This document shows, piece after piece, positions 41,717-53,889 of a stretch of DNA of 64,000 nucleotides (positions within the stretch are counted from its first letter, which is position 1; the number at the start of each line of letters is the position of its first letter). The position numbers and the translations under genes were made by a program. The DNA is from an uncultured Bacilli bacterium (lineage in GTDB: Bacteria > Bacillota_I > Bacilli_A > ML615J-28 > CAG-313). The stretch is taken from positions 1 through 64,000 of the forward strand of contig CALVCV010000006.1 of the NCBI GenBank assembly GCA_944326155.1, written 5' to 3'. The notes under the pieces are model-generated. The model was not told the DNA's origin. It saw only the letters and a program-made list of their open reading frames with translations, and made no database searches.

Positions 41717-43317
41717 TGACTGATTATCAAACAGATATGAATAAAAATCAAGAAAATTTACAAGAGGTGAATCGTTTAAGAGAGGAAAATCACTTTTTAA
41801 AAGAAGAGGTAAGAAGATTAAATGCTAGAATTTCAGGACTCAATTCAGCTAATCCTAATGTTGCCATTAATTCACCTTTATTTGAGTATTATATTAATCG
41901 TTATAATGAAATTCATGCCTATGTTTTAAATTCGAGGATTAGTATTTTAGATGAAGAAATTAAAAAATTAGAAGAAAATTATGAAGAACTCACTTCTCGC
42001 GAAGATATGTTAGGTGATATTGCTAAAAAAAATCAAGATATTACCAATCAAATTCATTTATTAGATGAAAGAATTAAACAAAATGAAAATTACTTTAAAG
42101 AAAAAAGTAATGCTTTTGACTTAATTGCTAGTGATGTAACTGATTTAGAAAATAATATATATAATGCAACACTTGATTATTATAACAATTTATTAAGTAA
42201 GTTAAGTATTGGTAATAATGAAGATACTCTTGAATATATGAATTTTATTGTTGACGTTCTAAAATATACTTTATATGATGAAGTTGTTAAATATTTGATA
42301 GATGCCAAAAATGCTTTGGCTAAATTAGATGATTTAAATACGCTACAATATGAAATTAAAAATCAAAATGTTATTCTTGAAAATGAAAAAAATATTTTAG
42401 CAAATAGTATTGAAGTGATTTCTTTTGAAGAAACCGAAAAAAAGTTAGATGCAATTGCTTACGAACTCAGTACGAAAAAAACTACTAAAACAGAGTTGTT
42501 AGAATTATTTGATAAATTAAAAAAAGAAAATACTAAAAATATTAAAGATGAAATTAAACACTTTCAAATTTTAGAATATACCAATCAACAAATTGCTTTA
42601 AAAATGGATGATATAGTGTTAAATTATAAAAATACTTTATCGAATGTAGATACTGAATCAAATATTTTATTGAATAAACAATTAACACTTAAAAAATTAA
42701 ATGAAAAATTAGATAGTATTAAACCTTTTAAAGAAAAGTATGATCAACTTAGTGAGGAGTATAATCAAATACAAGCAATGTATCAAACCATTTCCAAAAA
42801 TATTGATGAAATAGAAAATTATATTTCAGCAGCTAAAAAGGTTGTCAATGCCAATCAATCTTTTGCGAAAACCATTAAAGAGTACTCAGAATGCAAATTT
42901 AAACTTAATTCCATTCAAATGAGTCTAGATGCGATATTGATTAGAGAAAAAAGTCTTGCAGAAACAAGAAAACAAATTTTAAATAATCCATATGGTAAAA
43001 CCGATTTAATTAAAATTGATGAAGAATTAAAGTTAGTTCAAGAAAGCATTGAAAGTTTTAAAATTGAAAGTAGACAAATTGAATCGAAAATCTATCAATT
43101 AAAAGAAACTGAACAAGACTATAAAATTATAACGATATATGAAGAATGTTTACTTTGCGAAGCCAAACTTCCTACTTTGTATGATAAACAAAGAAATTTT
43201 AGTTCACTTATAAGTGATAAATATGTTGAGGTTTCTGCTACGAAATCTAAATGTAATGGCTATGATGAACTTATAGAACAAATTGAAGAAGTTGAAAATG
43301 AAATTAACAATATCTAA
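41716..43317 (+). CDS. Long coiled-coil cytosolic protein of unknown function
   Basis: 533 aa, TAATG overlap with groEL. Almost entirely heptad-patterned helix (EVNRLREENHFLKEEVRRL at the start; further coils to residue ~520), rich in Lys, Glu, Asn and Ile, with no signal peptide, membrane segment or Walker motif. A CxxC-like pair occurs in YEECLLCEAKLP near residue 475. SMC/Rad50-like coils without ATPase heads, or a structural/cell-division scaffold, are both possible. Conserved function unknown. Confidence 0.7.
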   Translation: MTDYQTDMNKNQENLQEVNRLREENHFLKEEVRRLNARISGLNSANPNVAINSPLFEYYINRYNEIHAYVLNSRISILDEEIKKLEENYEELTSREDMLGDIAKKNQDITNQIHLLDERIKQNENYFKEKSNAFDLIASDVTDLENNIYNATLDYYNNLLSKLSIGNNEDTLEYMNFIVDVLKYTLYDEVVKYLIDAKNALAKLDDLNTLQYEIKNQNVILENEKNILANSIEVISFEETEKKLDAIAYELSTKKTTKTELLELFDKLKKENTKNIKDEIKHFQILEYTNQQIALKMDDIVLNYKNTLSNVDTESNILLNKQLTLKKLNEKLDSIKPFKEKYDQLSEEYNQIQAMYQTISKNIDEIENYISAAKKVVNANQSFAKTIKEYSECKFKLNSIQMSLDAILIREKSLAETRKQILNNPYGKTDLIKIDEELKLVQESIESFKIESRQIESKIYQLKETEQDYKIITIYEECLLCEAKLPTLYDKQRNFSSLISDKYVEVSATKSKCNGYDELIEQIEEVENEINNI

Positions 43318-43975
43318 GAAATTAAAAACAATTTTACCAGATTTTACTGTATCAGCTTACACCTTTGACTTGTTAGAACAGAATAACGAAAATGTATTAT
43401 CAGAAGATATTACGAAAGCTTTTTATGATATCACAAAAAAATATCAAGCGATGTATACATTAACTGATGTTGTCAATATTTTACGTATCAAACAAACAAG
43501 AGATGGTTATAAAGCACTTGGTAAAGATCCTTCTCATACACGTCCTGCATGTGAGGCGCTTTTAAGAAGAATAATTAAAGATGGTATGATTTATCGACTT
43601 GGTAATGTAATTGATATTGGTAATCTAATTTCTTTATACTTTTTAAAAAGTGTATGTGTCGTTGATTTAGATAAAATTGTTGGGGATATATATATCCGTG
43701 AAGGTAGGGCGGATGATGAATATAGTGGAATCAACCGTGGTAAGATTAATGTAGAGCATCTTCCCTTATATACTGATGATGTATCACCTTTTGGTAATCC
43801 AACAAGTGATACAATACGTACAGCTATTACATCAAAAACCAAAAGAGTTTTAATAATGTTAATTCATTTTAATCAAGAAAACGTGGTTATAGATGAATTA
43901 GCAATGCTCCACATTTTAAATCAATATTTAGAAATTAAAAACTTATGTAAAATTAATTATGAGGAGAAAGATTAA
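43298..43975 (+). CDS. B3/B4 tRNA-binding domain protein (PheT-type editing fold)
   Basis: 225 aa from ATG 43298, inside the end of the coiled-coil gene (20-nt overlap); a TTG at 43283 is a weaker alternative. It matches the stand-alone B3/4 domain proteins: [23 protein letters not shown], the IGNLISLYF strand, then [19 protein letters not shown]. In PheRS this domain clears mischarged Tyr-tRNA; free-standing copies are thought to hydrolyse mis-acylated tRNA or bind amino acids. It sits directly before glnS, which fits a translation-quality role. Confidence 0.88.
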   Translation: MKLTISKKLKTILPDFTVSAYTFDLLEQNNENVLSEDITKAFYDITKKYQAMYTLTDVVNILRIKQTRDGYKALGKDPSHTRPACEALLRRIIKDGMIYRLGNVIDIGNLISLYFLKSVCVVDLDKIVGDIYIREGRADDEYSGINRGKINVEHLPLYTDDVSPFGNPTSDTIRTAITSKTKRVLIMLIHFNQENVVIDELAMLHILNQYLEIKNLCKINYEEKD

Positions 43976-43976
43976 T

Positions 43977-45620
43977 ATGATGAATGATAATTCCAATTTT
44001 ATCAAAACAATTATGAAAAACGAATTAGAAAATGGTGTTGTAGACCACATTTTAACTCGTTTTCCTCCTGAACCTAATGCCTATTTACATATAGGTCATG
44101 CGAGAGCAATCATTATGAATTTTGAACTTGCTAAATGTTTTAATGGGGCAACTAATCTGCGTTTTGATGATACCAATCCTTCAAAAGAAGATACTGAATA
44201 TGTAGATGCTATTAAAAAAGATATTGCTTGGCTTGGATACGAGCCTAAAGCGATTAATTATGGTTCAAATTATTTTGATGCTACGTATGAAAAAGCATTG
44301 CTTTTGATTAAAAAGAATTTAGCTTACGTCGACGATTTAGATCAAGAAACTTTAGCAAAATATCGTGGTTCAATCAATGAACCAGGTATTCCTTCTCCTT
44401 ATAGAAATAGAACAATAGAAGAAAACTTAAAACTTTTTGAAGAAATGAGAATGGGTAAATATGCTAATGGTGAAAAAACCCTTAGAGCTAAAATTGATAT
44501 GTCAAGTCCAAATATTAATTTAAGAGATCCAGTTATTTACCGTATTATGCATATCACTCATCATCAGACTAAAGATAAATGGTGTATTTATCCAATGTAT
44601 GATTTTGCACACCCTCTTCAAGATGCTTTTGAAGGAATTACCCATTCACTTTGTAGTATTGAATTTGAAGATCATAGACCACTTTATGAATGGGTAATTA
44701 ATAATTGCGAAGTTGAGGCCAAACCACGACAAATTGAATGGGGACGTCTTGGTATTACCCATATGATTATGAGTAAAAGATATTTAAAACAATTAGTTGA
44801 TGAACATTATGTTACTGGCTACGATGATCCAAGAATGCCAACGCTTGTTGGTTTAAGAAGAAGAGGTTTTACACCTAATGCAATTAAAAACTTTATCTTA
44901 TCAACAGGCTTATCAAAGATTAATTCAACTGTTGATTATGGTATGTTAGAACATTTCTTAAGAGAAGATTTGAAATTAACTACAACAAGGCCAATGGCTA
45001 TTTTGAATCCTTTAAAAGTAGTGATTACTAATTATCCAAGTGATCGAATTGAATATGTTGATGCTGTAAACAATATGGAAAATGAAAGTCTAGGCACTCA
45101 TAAGATGGCTTTTGGTCGTGAAATCTATATTGAACAAGAAGATTTTTGTGAAGTTAAACCAAATAAGCATTGGAAAAGACTTGCTAAAGATGTGGAAGTT
45201 CGTTTAATGCATGCTTATTTTATTAAATGTAATGAAGTCATTAAAGATGAAAATGGTAATATTATAGAAATTCATTGCACATATGATCCAAAAACGAAAT
45301 CTGGTTCCGGCTTTAATGAAAGAAAACCAAATGGCACCATTCATTATGTTGAAGCAACAACAGCCTTAAAAGCAAGATTTAATCTTTTTGAACCACTTAT
45401 TATGGATGAAAAAGTCTCTACTCAAAATTTTAAAGAACGTTTAAATCCTAATTCATGGCAAACATGTGAAGGATTTGTTGAAGCTGTATTGAAAGATACA
45501 AAACCAATGGATAAATATCAATTTATTCGTAATGGCTATTATACAACTGACTATCAAGCAAAAGGAGATAAGTTGGTTTTTAACCGCATTGTAGGTTTAA
45601 AATCATCTTTTACAGCATAA
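43977..45620 (+). CDS. glnS: Glutaminyl-tRNA synthetase
   Basis: 547 aa from ATG 43977 (GAGGAG 10 nt upstream). Class I synthetase: [16 protein letters not shown] contains [14 protein letters not shown] is the GlnRS/GluRS-type motif, and VMSKR-like [12 protein letters not shown] is the KMSKS loop. The C-terminal anticodon-binding beta-barrels are present ([17 protein letters not shown]). Full-length GlnRS of the bacterial type. Most low-GC Gram-positives use GluRS plus GatCAB instead, so this enzyme was probably acquired by the lineage. Confidence 0.95.
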   Translation: MMNDNSNFIKTIMKNELENGVVDHILTRFPPEPNAYLHIGHARAIIMNFELAKCFNGATNLRFDDTNPSKEDTEYVDAIKKDIAWLGYEPKAINYGSNYFDATYEKALLLIKKNLAYVDDLDQETLAKYRGSINEPGIPSPYRNRTIEENLKLFEEMRMGKYANGEKTLRAKIDMSSPNINLRDPVIYRIMHITHHQTKDKWCIYPMYDFAHPLQDAFEGITHSLCSIEFEDHRPLYEWVINNCEVEAKPRQIEWGRLGITHMIMSKRYLKQLVDEHYVTGYDDPRMPTLVGLRRRGFTPNAIKNFILSTGLSKINSTVDYGMLEHFLREDLKLTTTRPMAILNPLKVVITNYPSDRIEYVDAVNNMENESLGTHKMAFGREIYIEQEDFCEVKPNKHWKRLAKDVEVRLMHAYFIKCNEVIKDENGNIIEIHCTYDPKTKSGSGFNERKPNGTIHYVEATTALKARFNLFEPLIMDEKVSTQNFKERLNPNSWQTCEGFVEAVLKDTKPMDKYQFIRNGYYTTDYQAKGDKLVFNRIVGLKSSFTA

Positions 45621-45621
45621 T

Positions 45622-47715
45622 ATGGAAAATCCGGATTATTTAACAAACTTAAATAAAGAACAACTTGAGGCAGTCAAAACTGTAGAAGGTCCGGTAATGG
45701 TTTTTGCGGGAGCAGGAACAGGAAAAACAAAAACCTTAATTTCAAGAATCATATATATGATTAATGAATGTGGTATTGAACCTTATCATATTTTAGCTAT
45801 TACTTTTACCAAAAAAGCAACTAACGAAATGCGTGAACGATTAAAAAATCAAATAGGCGACAAAGCTATGATGGTTCACATATCAACCATTCATTCTTTA
45901 TGTGCTAATATTTTAAGAAGAAATGCTCAATATGTTGGTTATGGTCGTAATTTTGAGGTCATTGATGAAGAAGATCAAGTAAAAATCTTAAACGAAATTT
46001 ATAAAAAGGCTGATTTTAATCGCAAAGTTTTATCACCAAAAGTTGCAATTAAAGCTATTGGTGATTATAAAAACAATTCTTGTGGGGAATTTGTTGGTCT
46101 TTTAAAAAATGTCTATGAATTATATCAAAATTATTTATTAGAAAATAATATGATGGATTTTGAAGATTTGCTTGTTTTAACTTATAAATTATTAAAAGAA
46201 AATCCTCCTATTTTAACATTTTATCAAGAAGAATTTAAATATATTTTAGTTGATGAATTACAAGATACAAATGTTGTGCAATATGATATTATCAATTTAT
46301 TATGTGAGAAATATGAAAATATTTTTGCGGTCGGTGATGATGACCAAAGTATTTATTCTTTTAGAGGTGCCAAAATTGAACATATGATGGATTTTAAAAA
46401 AGATCATCCAAAAGCTAAAATTATTAAATTGATTGAAAATTATCGTTCAACTAATATGATTTTAAAAGGTTCAAATGCTGTAATTAAAAATAATAAAATT
46501 AGGGAACCTAAAGAATTATTTAGCCAAAAAGAAGGATCAAAGTCTGATGTCACAATTCAAGAAGCATACTATTATGAAGATGAGGTAAAATATGTAACGA
46601 ATGAGATTATGTCACTTGTTAATCATGATGGATATGCTTATAGTGATATTGCAGTTATATATCGTAATGGTGCACTATCTAGAAATTTTGAAATAGCCTT
46701 TATACAAGAAAAAATACCGTATAATATTTATGGTAGTTTTGCTTTTTTAAAACGTAAAGAAGTTAAAGATATGATTAGTTATTTACGTTTTATTGCTTCA
46801 CCTTGTAAAATGGTTCATTTTAAACGAATAATTAATGTGCCAAGTCGTGGTGTTGGTGAAAAAACAATTGAAAAATTACAAGAATATATGAAAGAGTATA
46901 ATTGTGATATTCTTTCGTCAATTGATATTTTTAAAGAAAAAAATGCAACTTCTAAGACTGAAGCTTTACTAGATTTTAAAGCAATGATTGAAGATTTGAC
47001 CGAAGCGTTAAAAGCAAAACCATTACCTGAATTTTTTGATTATATGCTTGAAAAGACAGGTTATATGGAAATGTTAAAAGAAGAAGCCGAAGTAGATGAA
47101 ATAAATCGAATTGATAATGTTAAAGAATTTAAATCAATTTTATATCAAATCGAATATAATAATTTAAATCAAGATTTATCACGTATAGAAAAAGTTGAAA
47201 TTGGACTTGATGAACTATTATTAGATATTTCTGGACTTGATGATCATTCAACTGATGGTGTGATTTTATCAACTATTCATTCGGTAAAAGGTCTTGAATT
47301 TAGAGCCGTTTTTGTTATTGGCTTAGAAGAAGGTATTTTTCCTGCTATTCGCGAAGAAGTAGACATGGAAGAAGAAAGACGTGTTGCCTATGTTGCTTTT
47401 ACAAGAGCTAAAGAGAAGTTATATCTTACATGTTCTGCTAGACGCTTGATATATGGTCGTCTTGTTAGAAATCCAAAATCTCGATTTTTAATGGAATATT
47501 TAAAAGCAGAGGAAGTAAAAAAAGCTGTTGAAGAAAAGAAAGTAAGCATTGCAACACCAGGCGAAATTGAAATTGGCTCAAGAGTTAATCATAAATTTTT
47601 CGGTAATGGACTCGTTATTGCAAAAGATGATTATTTTGTACAAATTTTATTTGATAAAGATCAATCTATTAAAAAAATTTCTAAAGGACATCCAACTTTA
47701 ACAAAGATTGCATAG
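45622..47715 (+). CDS. pcrA: DNA helicase PcrA/UvrD
   Basis: 697 aa superfamily 1 helicase. Motif I AGAGTGKTKTL, motif II DELQDTN, motif III GDDDQSIYSFRGA, motif IV ENYRS and motif VI VAYVAFTRAKEKLYL; the C-terminal end has the usual PcrA KOW-like sequence (GSRVNHKFFGNGLVI). Unwinds DNA in repair and displaces RecA and RNA polymerase. One base separates it from glnS and none from the next gene. Just upstream of ligA, as in many Bacillota. Confidence 0.95.
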   Translation: MENPDYLTNLNKEQLEAVKTVEGPVMVFAGAGTGKTKTLISRIIYMINECGIEPYHILAITFTKKATNEMRERLKNQIGDKAMMVHISTIHSLCANILRRNAQYVGYGRNFEVIDEEDQVKILNEIYKKADFNRKVLSPKVAIKAIGDYKNNSCGEFVGLLKNVYELYQNYLLENNMMDFEDLLVLTYKLLKENPPILTFYQEEFKYILVDELQDTNVVQYDIINLLCEKYENIFAVGDDDQSIYSFRGAKIEHMMDFKKDHPKAKIIKLIENYRSTNMILKGSNAVIKNNKIREPKELFSQKEGSKSDVTIQEAYYYEDEVKYVTNEIMSLVNHDGYAYSDIAVIYRNGALSRNFEIAFIQEKIPYNIYGSFAFLKRKEVKDMISYLRFIASPCKMVHFKRIINVPSRGVGEKTIEKLQEYMKEYNCDILSSIDIFKEKNATSKTEALLDFKAMIEDLTEALKAKPLPEFFDYMLEKTGYMEMLKEEAEVDEINRIDNVKEFKSILYQIEYNNLNQDLSRIEKVEIGLDELLLDISGLDDHSTDGVILSTIHSVKGLEFRAVFVIGLEEGIFPAIREEVDMEEERRVAYVAFTRAKEKLYLTCSARRLIYGRLVRNPKSRFLMEYLKAEEVKKAVEEKKVSIATPGEIEIGSRVNHKFFGNGLVIAKDDYFVQILFDKDQSIKKISKGHPTLTKIA

Positions 47716-48432
47716 ATGAAAAAGATTGTAATTTTAATTCATGGTTATTTAACAGATTTTAATGATTTTGGTAATTTACCAAAATCATTAATTAAATTAT
47801 ATGATTATGTTGTTTTAATTAGTTTACCAGGCCATGGTAGATATCATAACTTAAAACAATTCAAGGTTCAAGATACAATTCAGTGTGTTGAAGAAGAACT
47901 AGAATATTATAGTAAACAAGGTTATGTTGATTTAATAGGTTATTCTCTAGGAGGAGCTTTAGTAAGATATCTTTGTGTGAAATATAAAATCATTCGTAAA
48001 GCCGTTCTCGTTAGCCCTGCTACTTATTATTTTAGCCCTTTATTTGCATTTGCTAAAATGAAATATGTGTTGGGTGCCAAAACTAAAGAAGAGAGAAAAG
48101 CTCATTATCAAGAAATCAAAATGAATAATCATATTTCTTATCGAATTGTACGTAGACATACCATTAAACGTTTTAAAATTGATAATGGAATTGTTTTTTG
48201 TAAACTTGTGAAAAGAATTAATAAGATTAAAGGCTTTAATCCTTCCGCAACTTTAATTATATGGGGTAAATTAGATGAACTTGTACCACAAGCTTCAATT
48301 CAATTTTGTTATCATAATTGTATCAATGCCAATAAAGAAATTGTAATGATTGATGGTGTTGGTCATGTGATGTTACGTAGTAGTAAAGAAAAATTAATAA
48401 TAGATAAAATTATCAAATTCTTAGATAGGTAA
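47716..48432 (+). CDS. Alpha/beta hydrolase
   Basis: 238 aa. Oxyanion region LIHGYLTDFNDF, nucleophile elbow GYSLGG, acid in WGKLDELVP, catalytic His in GVGHVML. No signal peptide. Starts immediately after the pcrA stop. Carboxylesterase or monoacylglycerol lipase-type; substrate unknown. Confidence 0.85.
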   Translation: MKKIVILIHGYLTDFNDFGNLPKSLIKLYDYVVLISLPGHGRYHNLKQFKVQDTIQCVEEELEYYSKQGYVDLIGYSLGGALVRYLCVKYKIIRKAVLVSPATYYFSPLFAFAKMKYVLGAKTKEERKAHYQEIKMNNHISYRIVRRHTIKRFKIDNGIVFCKLVKRINKIKGFNPSATLIIWGKLDELVPQASIQFCYHNCINANKEIVMIDGVGHVMLRSSKEKLIIDKIIKFLDR

Positions 48433-50436
<2,004 letters not shown>

Positions 50437-50462
50437 ATAAATAAACTTTAGAAAGGATACAT

Positions 50463-53303
50463 ATGGATAGTGGAAAAATTATTATAAAAGGGGCTAGAGA
50501 GAATAATTTAAAAAATATTAATCTTGAAATTCCTCGCAACAAATTAGTTGTAATGACTGGTGTTTCTGGATCTGGTAAAAGTTCTTTGGCTTTCGATACC
50601 ATATATGCAGAAGGACAAAGAAGATATGTTGAAAGCCTTTCGGCTTATGCTCGTCAATTTTTAGATAATGTGGATAAACCAGATGTTGATTCGATTGAGG
50701 GTTTATCACCAGCCATCTCAATTGATCAAAAAACAACAAGTCGTAATCCCCGTTCTACTGTTGGTACGGTTACGGAAATTTATGATTATTTAAGATTACT
50801 TTACGCAAGAATTGGTCATCCTATATGTCCTACACATCATATCGAAATTACTTCACAAACCATTGAACAAATGTGTGATAAGATTTTGTCTTACGATGAA
50901 GAATCGAAAGTTAGTATTTTAGCGCCGATTGCTGAAGGACGAAAAGGTACATTTGAAAAAACACTAGAATTACTTCGCAAAGATGGGTATTCTAAAGTTA
51001 TTATAGATGATGATATGTATGAATTAGATGAAGATATCAATCTAGATAAAAATAAAAAACATAATATCTTAGTTGTAGTAGATCGTCTAAAGATTAAAAA
51101 TGAAATTAGAAGTCGTATTTATGAATCATTGGAAACCGCATCTAATTTGTCAGATGGTATTATTTATGTAGATGTGAATGATGAAAGATTATTGTTTTCT
51201 GAACATTATGCTTGTCCATTTTGTGAATTTACAGTTGGTAAATTAGAGCCTACACTTTTTTCTTTTAATTCACCACTTGGTGCATGTCCTGTTTGTCATG
51301 GTCTTGGATTTATTTCAACAATTGAACCCTCATTATTAGTTACAGATGAAAATTTATCAATTGCGGATGGAGCCATTCGTTATTTAAAAAATATTATTTT
51401 TACTGAGAACTTAGAATGGCAAATGTATAAAGCTTTATTTGATTATTATCATATTGATTTATTTAAGCCTTATAAAGATTTATCCGATGAACAAAAAGAT
51501 ATTATTTTTAATGGTTCTAAAGAACCGATTAAATATGAAATTCATTCTAGTGGTGGCATTACGATGCGCAAAAATAAAGTGATTGAAGGCCTTGCTACTT
51601 TAATTACAAGAAGATATTCAGAAACATCTTCTTCTATGCAAAGAGACTACTATGGCTCATATATGAAAGAAGTAACTTGTCCACATTGTAATGGAAAAAG
51701 ACTATCAGAAACTGCATTGTCTGTAAAAGTTGGTGGTAAGAATATATATGAGTTTACTCAAATGTCGATTATGCAAGCTTTAGATTTTATCGATAATTTA
51801 AAACTTTCTATTCTAGAAACAAAAATTAGTAATTTAGTGATTAAAGAAATTAAAAATCGTTTATCATTCTTAAAAGAAGTAGGCTTAGAATATTTGACTT
51901 TATCAAGAAGAGCAGGAACTCTATCTGGCGGTGAAGCCCAAAGAATTAGACTTGCAACCCAAATTGGTTCGAAACTTACTGGTGTTTTGTATGTACTTGA
52001 TGAACCTTCTATTGGGCTTCATCAAAGAGATAATCATAAATTGATTGAAGCTTTGAAAGAAATGCGAGACTTAGGGAATACTTTAATTGTGGTTGAACAT
52101 GATGAAGAAATCATGCATGAATGCGATTATATTGTTGATATTGGTCCTTATGCAGGTGTTCATGGTGGCGAAGTTGTGGCTATAGGAACCCCTGAAGAAA
52201 TTATGGCCAATACGAATTCCATTACGGGTGATTATCTCAGTGGTAGACGTAAAATCTTAGTACCAAAAACGAGAAGATCTGGTAATGGTAAAGCTTTAGT
52301 GCTTCATGGTTGTAAAGCACATAATTTAAAAAATATTGATGTAAGTATTCCTTTACAAAAATTTGTTTTGGTTACTGGTGTATCAGGAAGTGGAAAATCT
52401 ACTTTGGTTAATGATATTTTATATAATTCTATTGCCAACAAACTTTATAAAACTAAAAACGAAGTTGGCCAACATGATTATATAGAAGGTTTAGATGCAA
52501 TTGATCGTGTTATCAATATTGATCAAGCGCCAATTGGTAGAACACCAAGAAGCAATCCAGCTACCTATACTGGGGTTTTTGATCCAATTCGTGATTTATT
52601 TGCGACAACTATTGAAGCCAAAAAAAGAGGCTATACAAAAAGTAGATTTTCATTTAATGTCAAAGGCGGTAGATGTGAATCTTGTGGTGGTGATGGTGTC
52701 ATACGTATCTCGATGAATTTTTTGCCAGATGTATATGTTCCATGTGAGGCTTGTCATGGTTCGAGATACAATAGAGAAACTCTAGAGTGTAAATATAAAG
52801 ATAAAAGTATTGCGGACGTATTAGATATGACAGTTGATGAAGCAATGGACTTCTTTCAAAATATTCCAACCATTTATCCTAAAATTAAAACAATGCATGA
52901 TGTAGGACTTGGATATGTTAAACTTGGTCAAAGTGCTACTACTTTATCAGGAGGAGAAGCTCAAAGAGTTAAATTATCAAGTGAGTTGCATAAAAAAATT
53001 ACTGATAAAACGATTTTTATTTTTGATGAACCAACAACTGGTCTTCATACATATGATGTAGATCGTTTGATGAAAATGATTGAGCATATTGTGGATATGA
53101 AAGCAACTGTTGTAGTTATTGAACATAATTTAGATGTCATTAAACTTGCTGACTATATAATTGATTTAGGACCTAATGGTGGTGATGATGGCGGACAAAT
53201 TATCGCAACCGGCACTCCAGAAGAAGTAATGGAAAACGAAAATTCCTATACAGGGCAATTTTTAAAAAAAGTCTTAGTTGGAGATTGGTCTAAAAATATC
53301 TAA
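50463..53303 (+). CDS. uvrA: Excinuclease ABC subunit A
   Basis: 946 aa. Two ABC modules: first Walker A TGVSGSGKSSLAF, second TGVSGSGKSTLVN; signatures LSGGEAQRIRLA and LSGGEAQRVKL; zinc fingers CPFCEF...CPVCHGLG and CESCGGDG...CEACHGSRY. The UvrB-binding and damage-binding insertions are in place. Last gene of the groES operon, followed by a terminator; uvrB and uvrC are elsewhere. GAAAGGATAC precedes the ATG. Confidence 0.96.
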   Translation: MDSGKIIIKGARENNLKNINLEIPRNKLVVMTGVSGSGKSSLAFDTIYAEGQRRYVESLSAYARQFLDNVDKPDVDSIEGLSPAISIDQKTTSRNPRSTVGTVTEIYDYLRLLYARIGHPICPTHHIEITSQTIEQMCDKILSYDEESKVSILAPIAEGRKGTFEKTLELLRKDGYSKVIIDDDMYELDEDINLDKNKKHNILVVVDRLKIKNEIRSRIYESLETASNLSDGIIYVDVNDERLLFSEHYACPFCEFTVGKLEPTLFSFNSPLGACPVCHGLGFISTIEPSLLVTDENLSIADGAIRYLKNIIFTENLEWQMYKALFDYYHIDLFKPYKDLSDEQKDIIFNGSKEPIKYEIHSSGGITMRKNKVIEGLATLITRRYSETSSSMQRDYYGSYMKEVTCPHCNGKRLSETALSVKVGGKNIYEFTQMSIMQALDFIDNLKLSILETKISNLVIKEIKNRLSFLKEVGLEYLTLSRRAGTLSGGEAQRIRLATQIGSKLTGVLYVLDEPSIGLHQRDNHKLIEALKEMRDLGNTLIVVEHDEEIMHECDYIVDIGPYAGVHGGEVVAIGTPEEIMANTNSITGDYLSGRRKILVPKTRRSGNGKALVLHGCKAHNLKNIDVSIPLQKFVLVTGVSGSGKSTLVNDILYNSIANKLYKTKNEVGQHDYIEGLDAIDRVINIDQAPIGRTPRSNPATYTGVFDPIRDLFATTIEAKKRGYTKSRFSFNVKGGRCESCGGDGVIRISMNFLPDVYVPCEACHGSRYNRETLECKYKDKSIADVLDMTVDEAMDFFQNIPTIYPKIKTMHDVGLGYVKLGQSATTLSGGEAQRVKLSSELHKKITDKTIFIFDEPTTGLHTYDVDRLMKMIEHIVDMKATVVVIEHNLDVIKLADYIIDLGPNGGDDGGQIIATGTPEEVMENENSYTGQFLKKVLVGDWSKNI

Positions 53304-53309
53304 TTTATA

Positions 53310-53336
53310 AAACCCTAGTTACTAGGGTTTTTTTTA
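53310..53336 (+). terminator. Terminator of the groES-uvrA operon
   Basis: AAACCCTAGT / ACTAGGGTTT perfect stem with a single-base loop, T8. Confidence 0.92.
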
Positions 53337-53381
53337 AAAAGTATAATGTGTAAAAATTAAATGATTTATTAGGTACTATTT

Positions 53382-53410
53382 TTGACTTTCAATAGATCTT
53401 ATGATAAAAT
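53382..53410 (+). promoter_or_regulatory. Promoter of the marR-ABC operon
   Basis: TTGACT (53382-53387), 17-nt spacer, TAAAAT (53405-53410). Confidence 0.8.
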
Positions 53411-53430
53411 AGTTGTAAACGCAACTATTT
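53407..53430. promoter_or_regulatory. MarR operator overlapping the -10 box
   Basis: AAATAGTTG-TAAACG-CAACTATTT: perfect 9-bp arms with a 6-nt spacer, covering the end of the -10 and the transcription start. The match to the size and symmetry of MarR sites, 19 nt before a marR gene, is strong. Confidence 0.85.
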
Positions 53431-53448
53431 AAAATATAAGGAGGTACT

Positions 53449-53889
53449 ATGACAACTCTAATGCGACAAATTAATATAATTGGAAGGTGTGCAGCAAGTT
53501 ATAGAAATGCAAAATTTAAAGAATTAAATCTTTGTTCTGTTCATCACAGTTATATTCTTAATATTTGTAAAAATCCTGGTATATCGCAGGAGGCTTTAGC
53601 AAAACACATCTATGTTGACAAAAGTAATGTAACAAGGCAAGTAATGGCTTTAGAAAAACTTGGTTATCTTAAACGTGCTCAAAGTCAAAAGGATAAAAGA
53701 ATTATTGAAATTTATCCGACTGAAAAAGCATTTAAAATATTCCCATATGTAAAAAAAGTAGTTGATTTTTGGAATGAATATATAACTCAAGATTTAAATC
53801 CTGAAGAATTAGAACTACTAATGAAAATGCTTGAAAAAATAGCTGATCGCGCAAAACAATATTATGATAAACAGGAGGTAAAAGACTAA
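53449..53889 (+). CDS. MarR-family transcriptional regulator
   Basis: 146 aa winged helix: recognition region GISQEALAKHIYVDKSNVTRQV, wing RAQSQKDKRIIEIYPTEK, helical dimer ends. Cys occur in GRCAASY and LNLCSVHH near the N-terminus and might sense oxidants. It starts an operon with two ABC exporter genes (next ATG adjacent to its stop) and has a perfect operator in front, so it most likely represses its own operon until a drug-like ligand is bound. Confidence 0.92.
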   Translation: MTTLMRQINIIGRCAASYRNAKFKELNLCSVHHSYILNICKNPGISQEALAKHIYVDKSNVTRQVMALEKLGYLKRAQSQKDKRIIEIYPTEKAFKIFPYVKKVVDFWNEYITQDLNPEELELLMKMLEKIADRAKQYYDKQEVKD

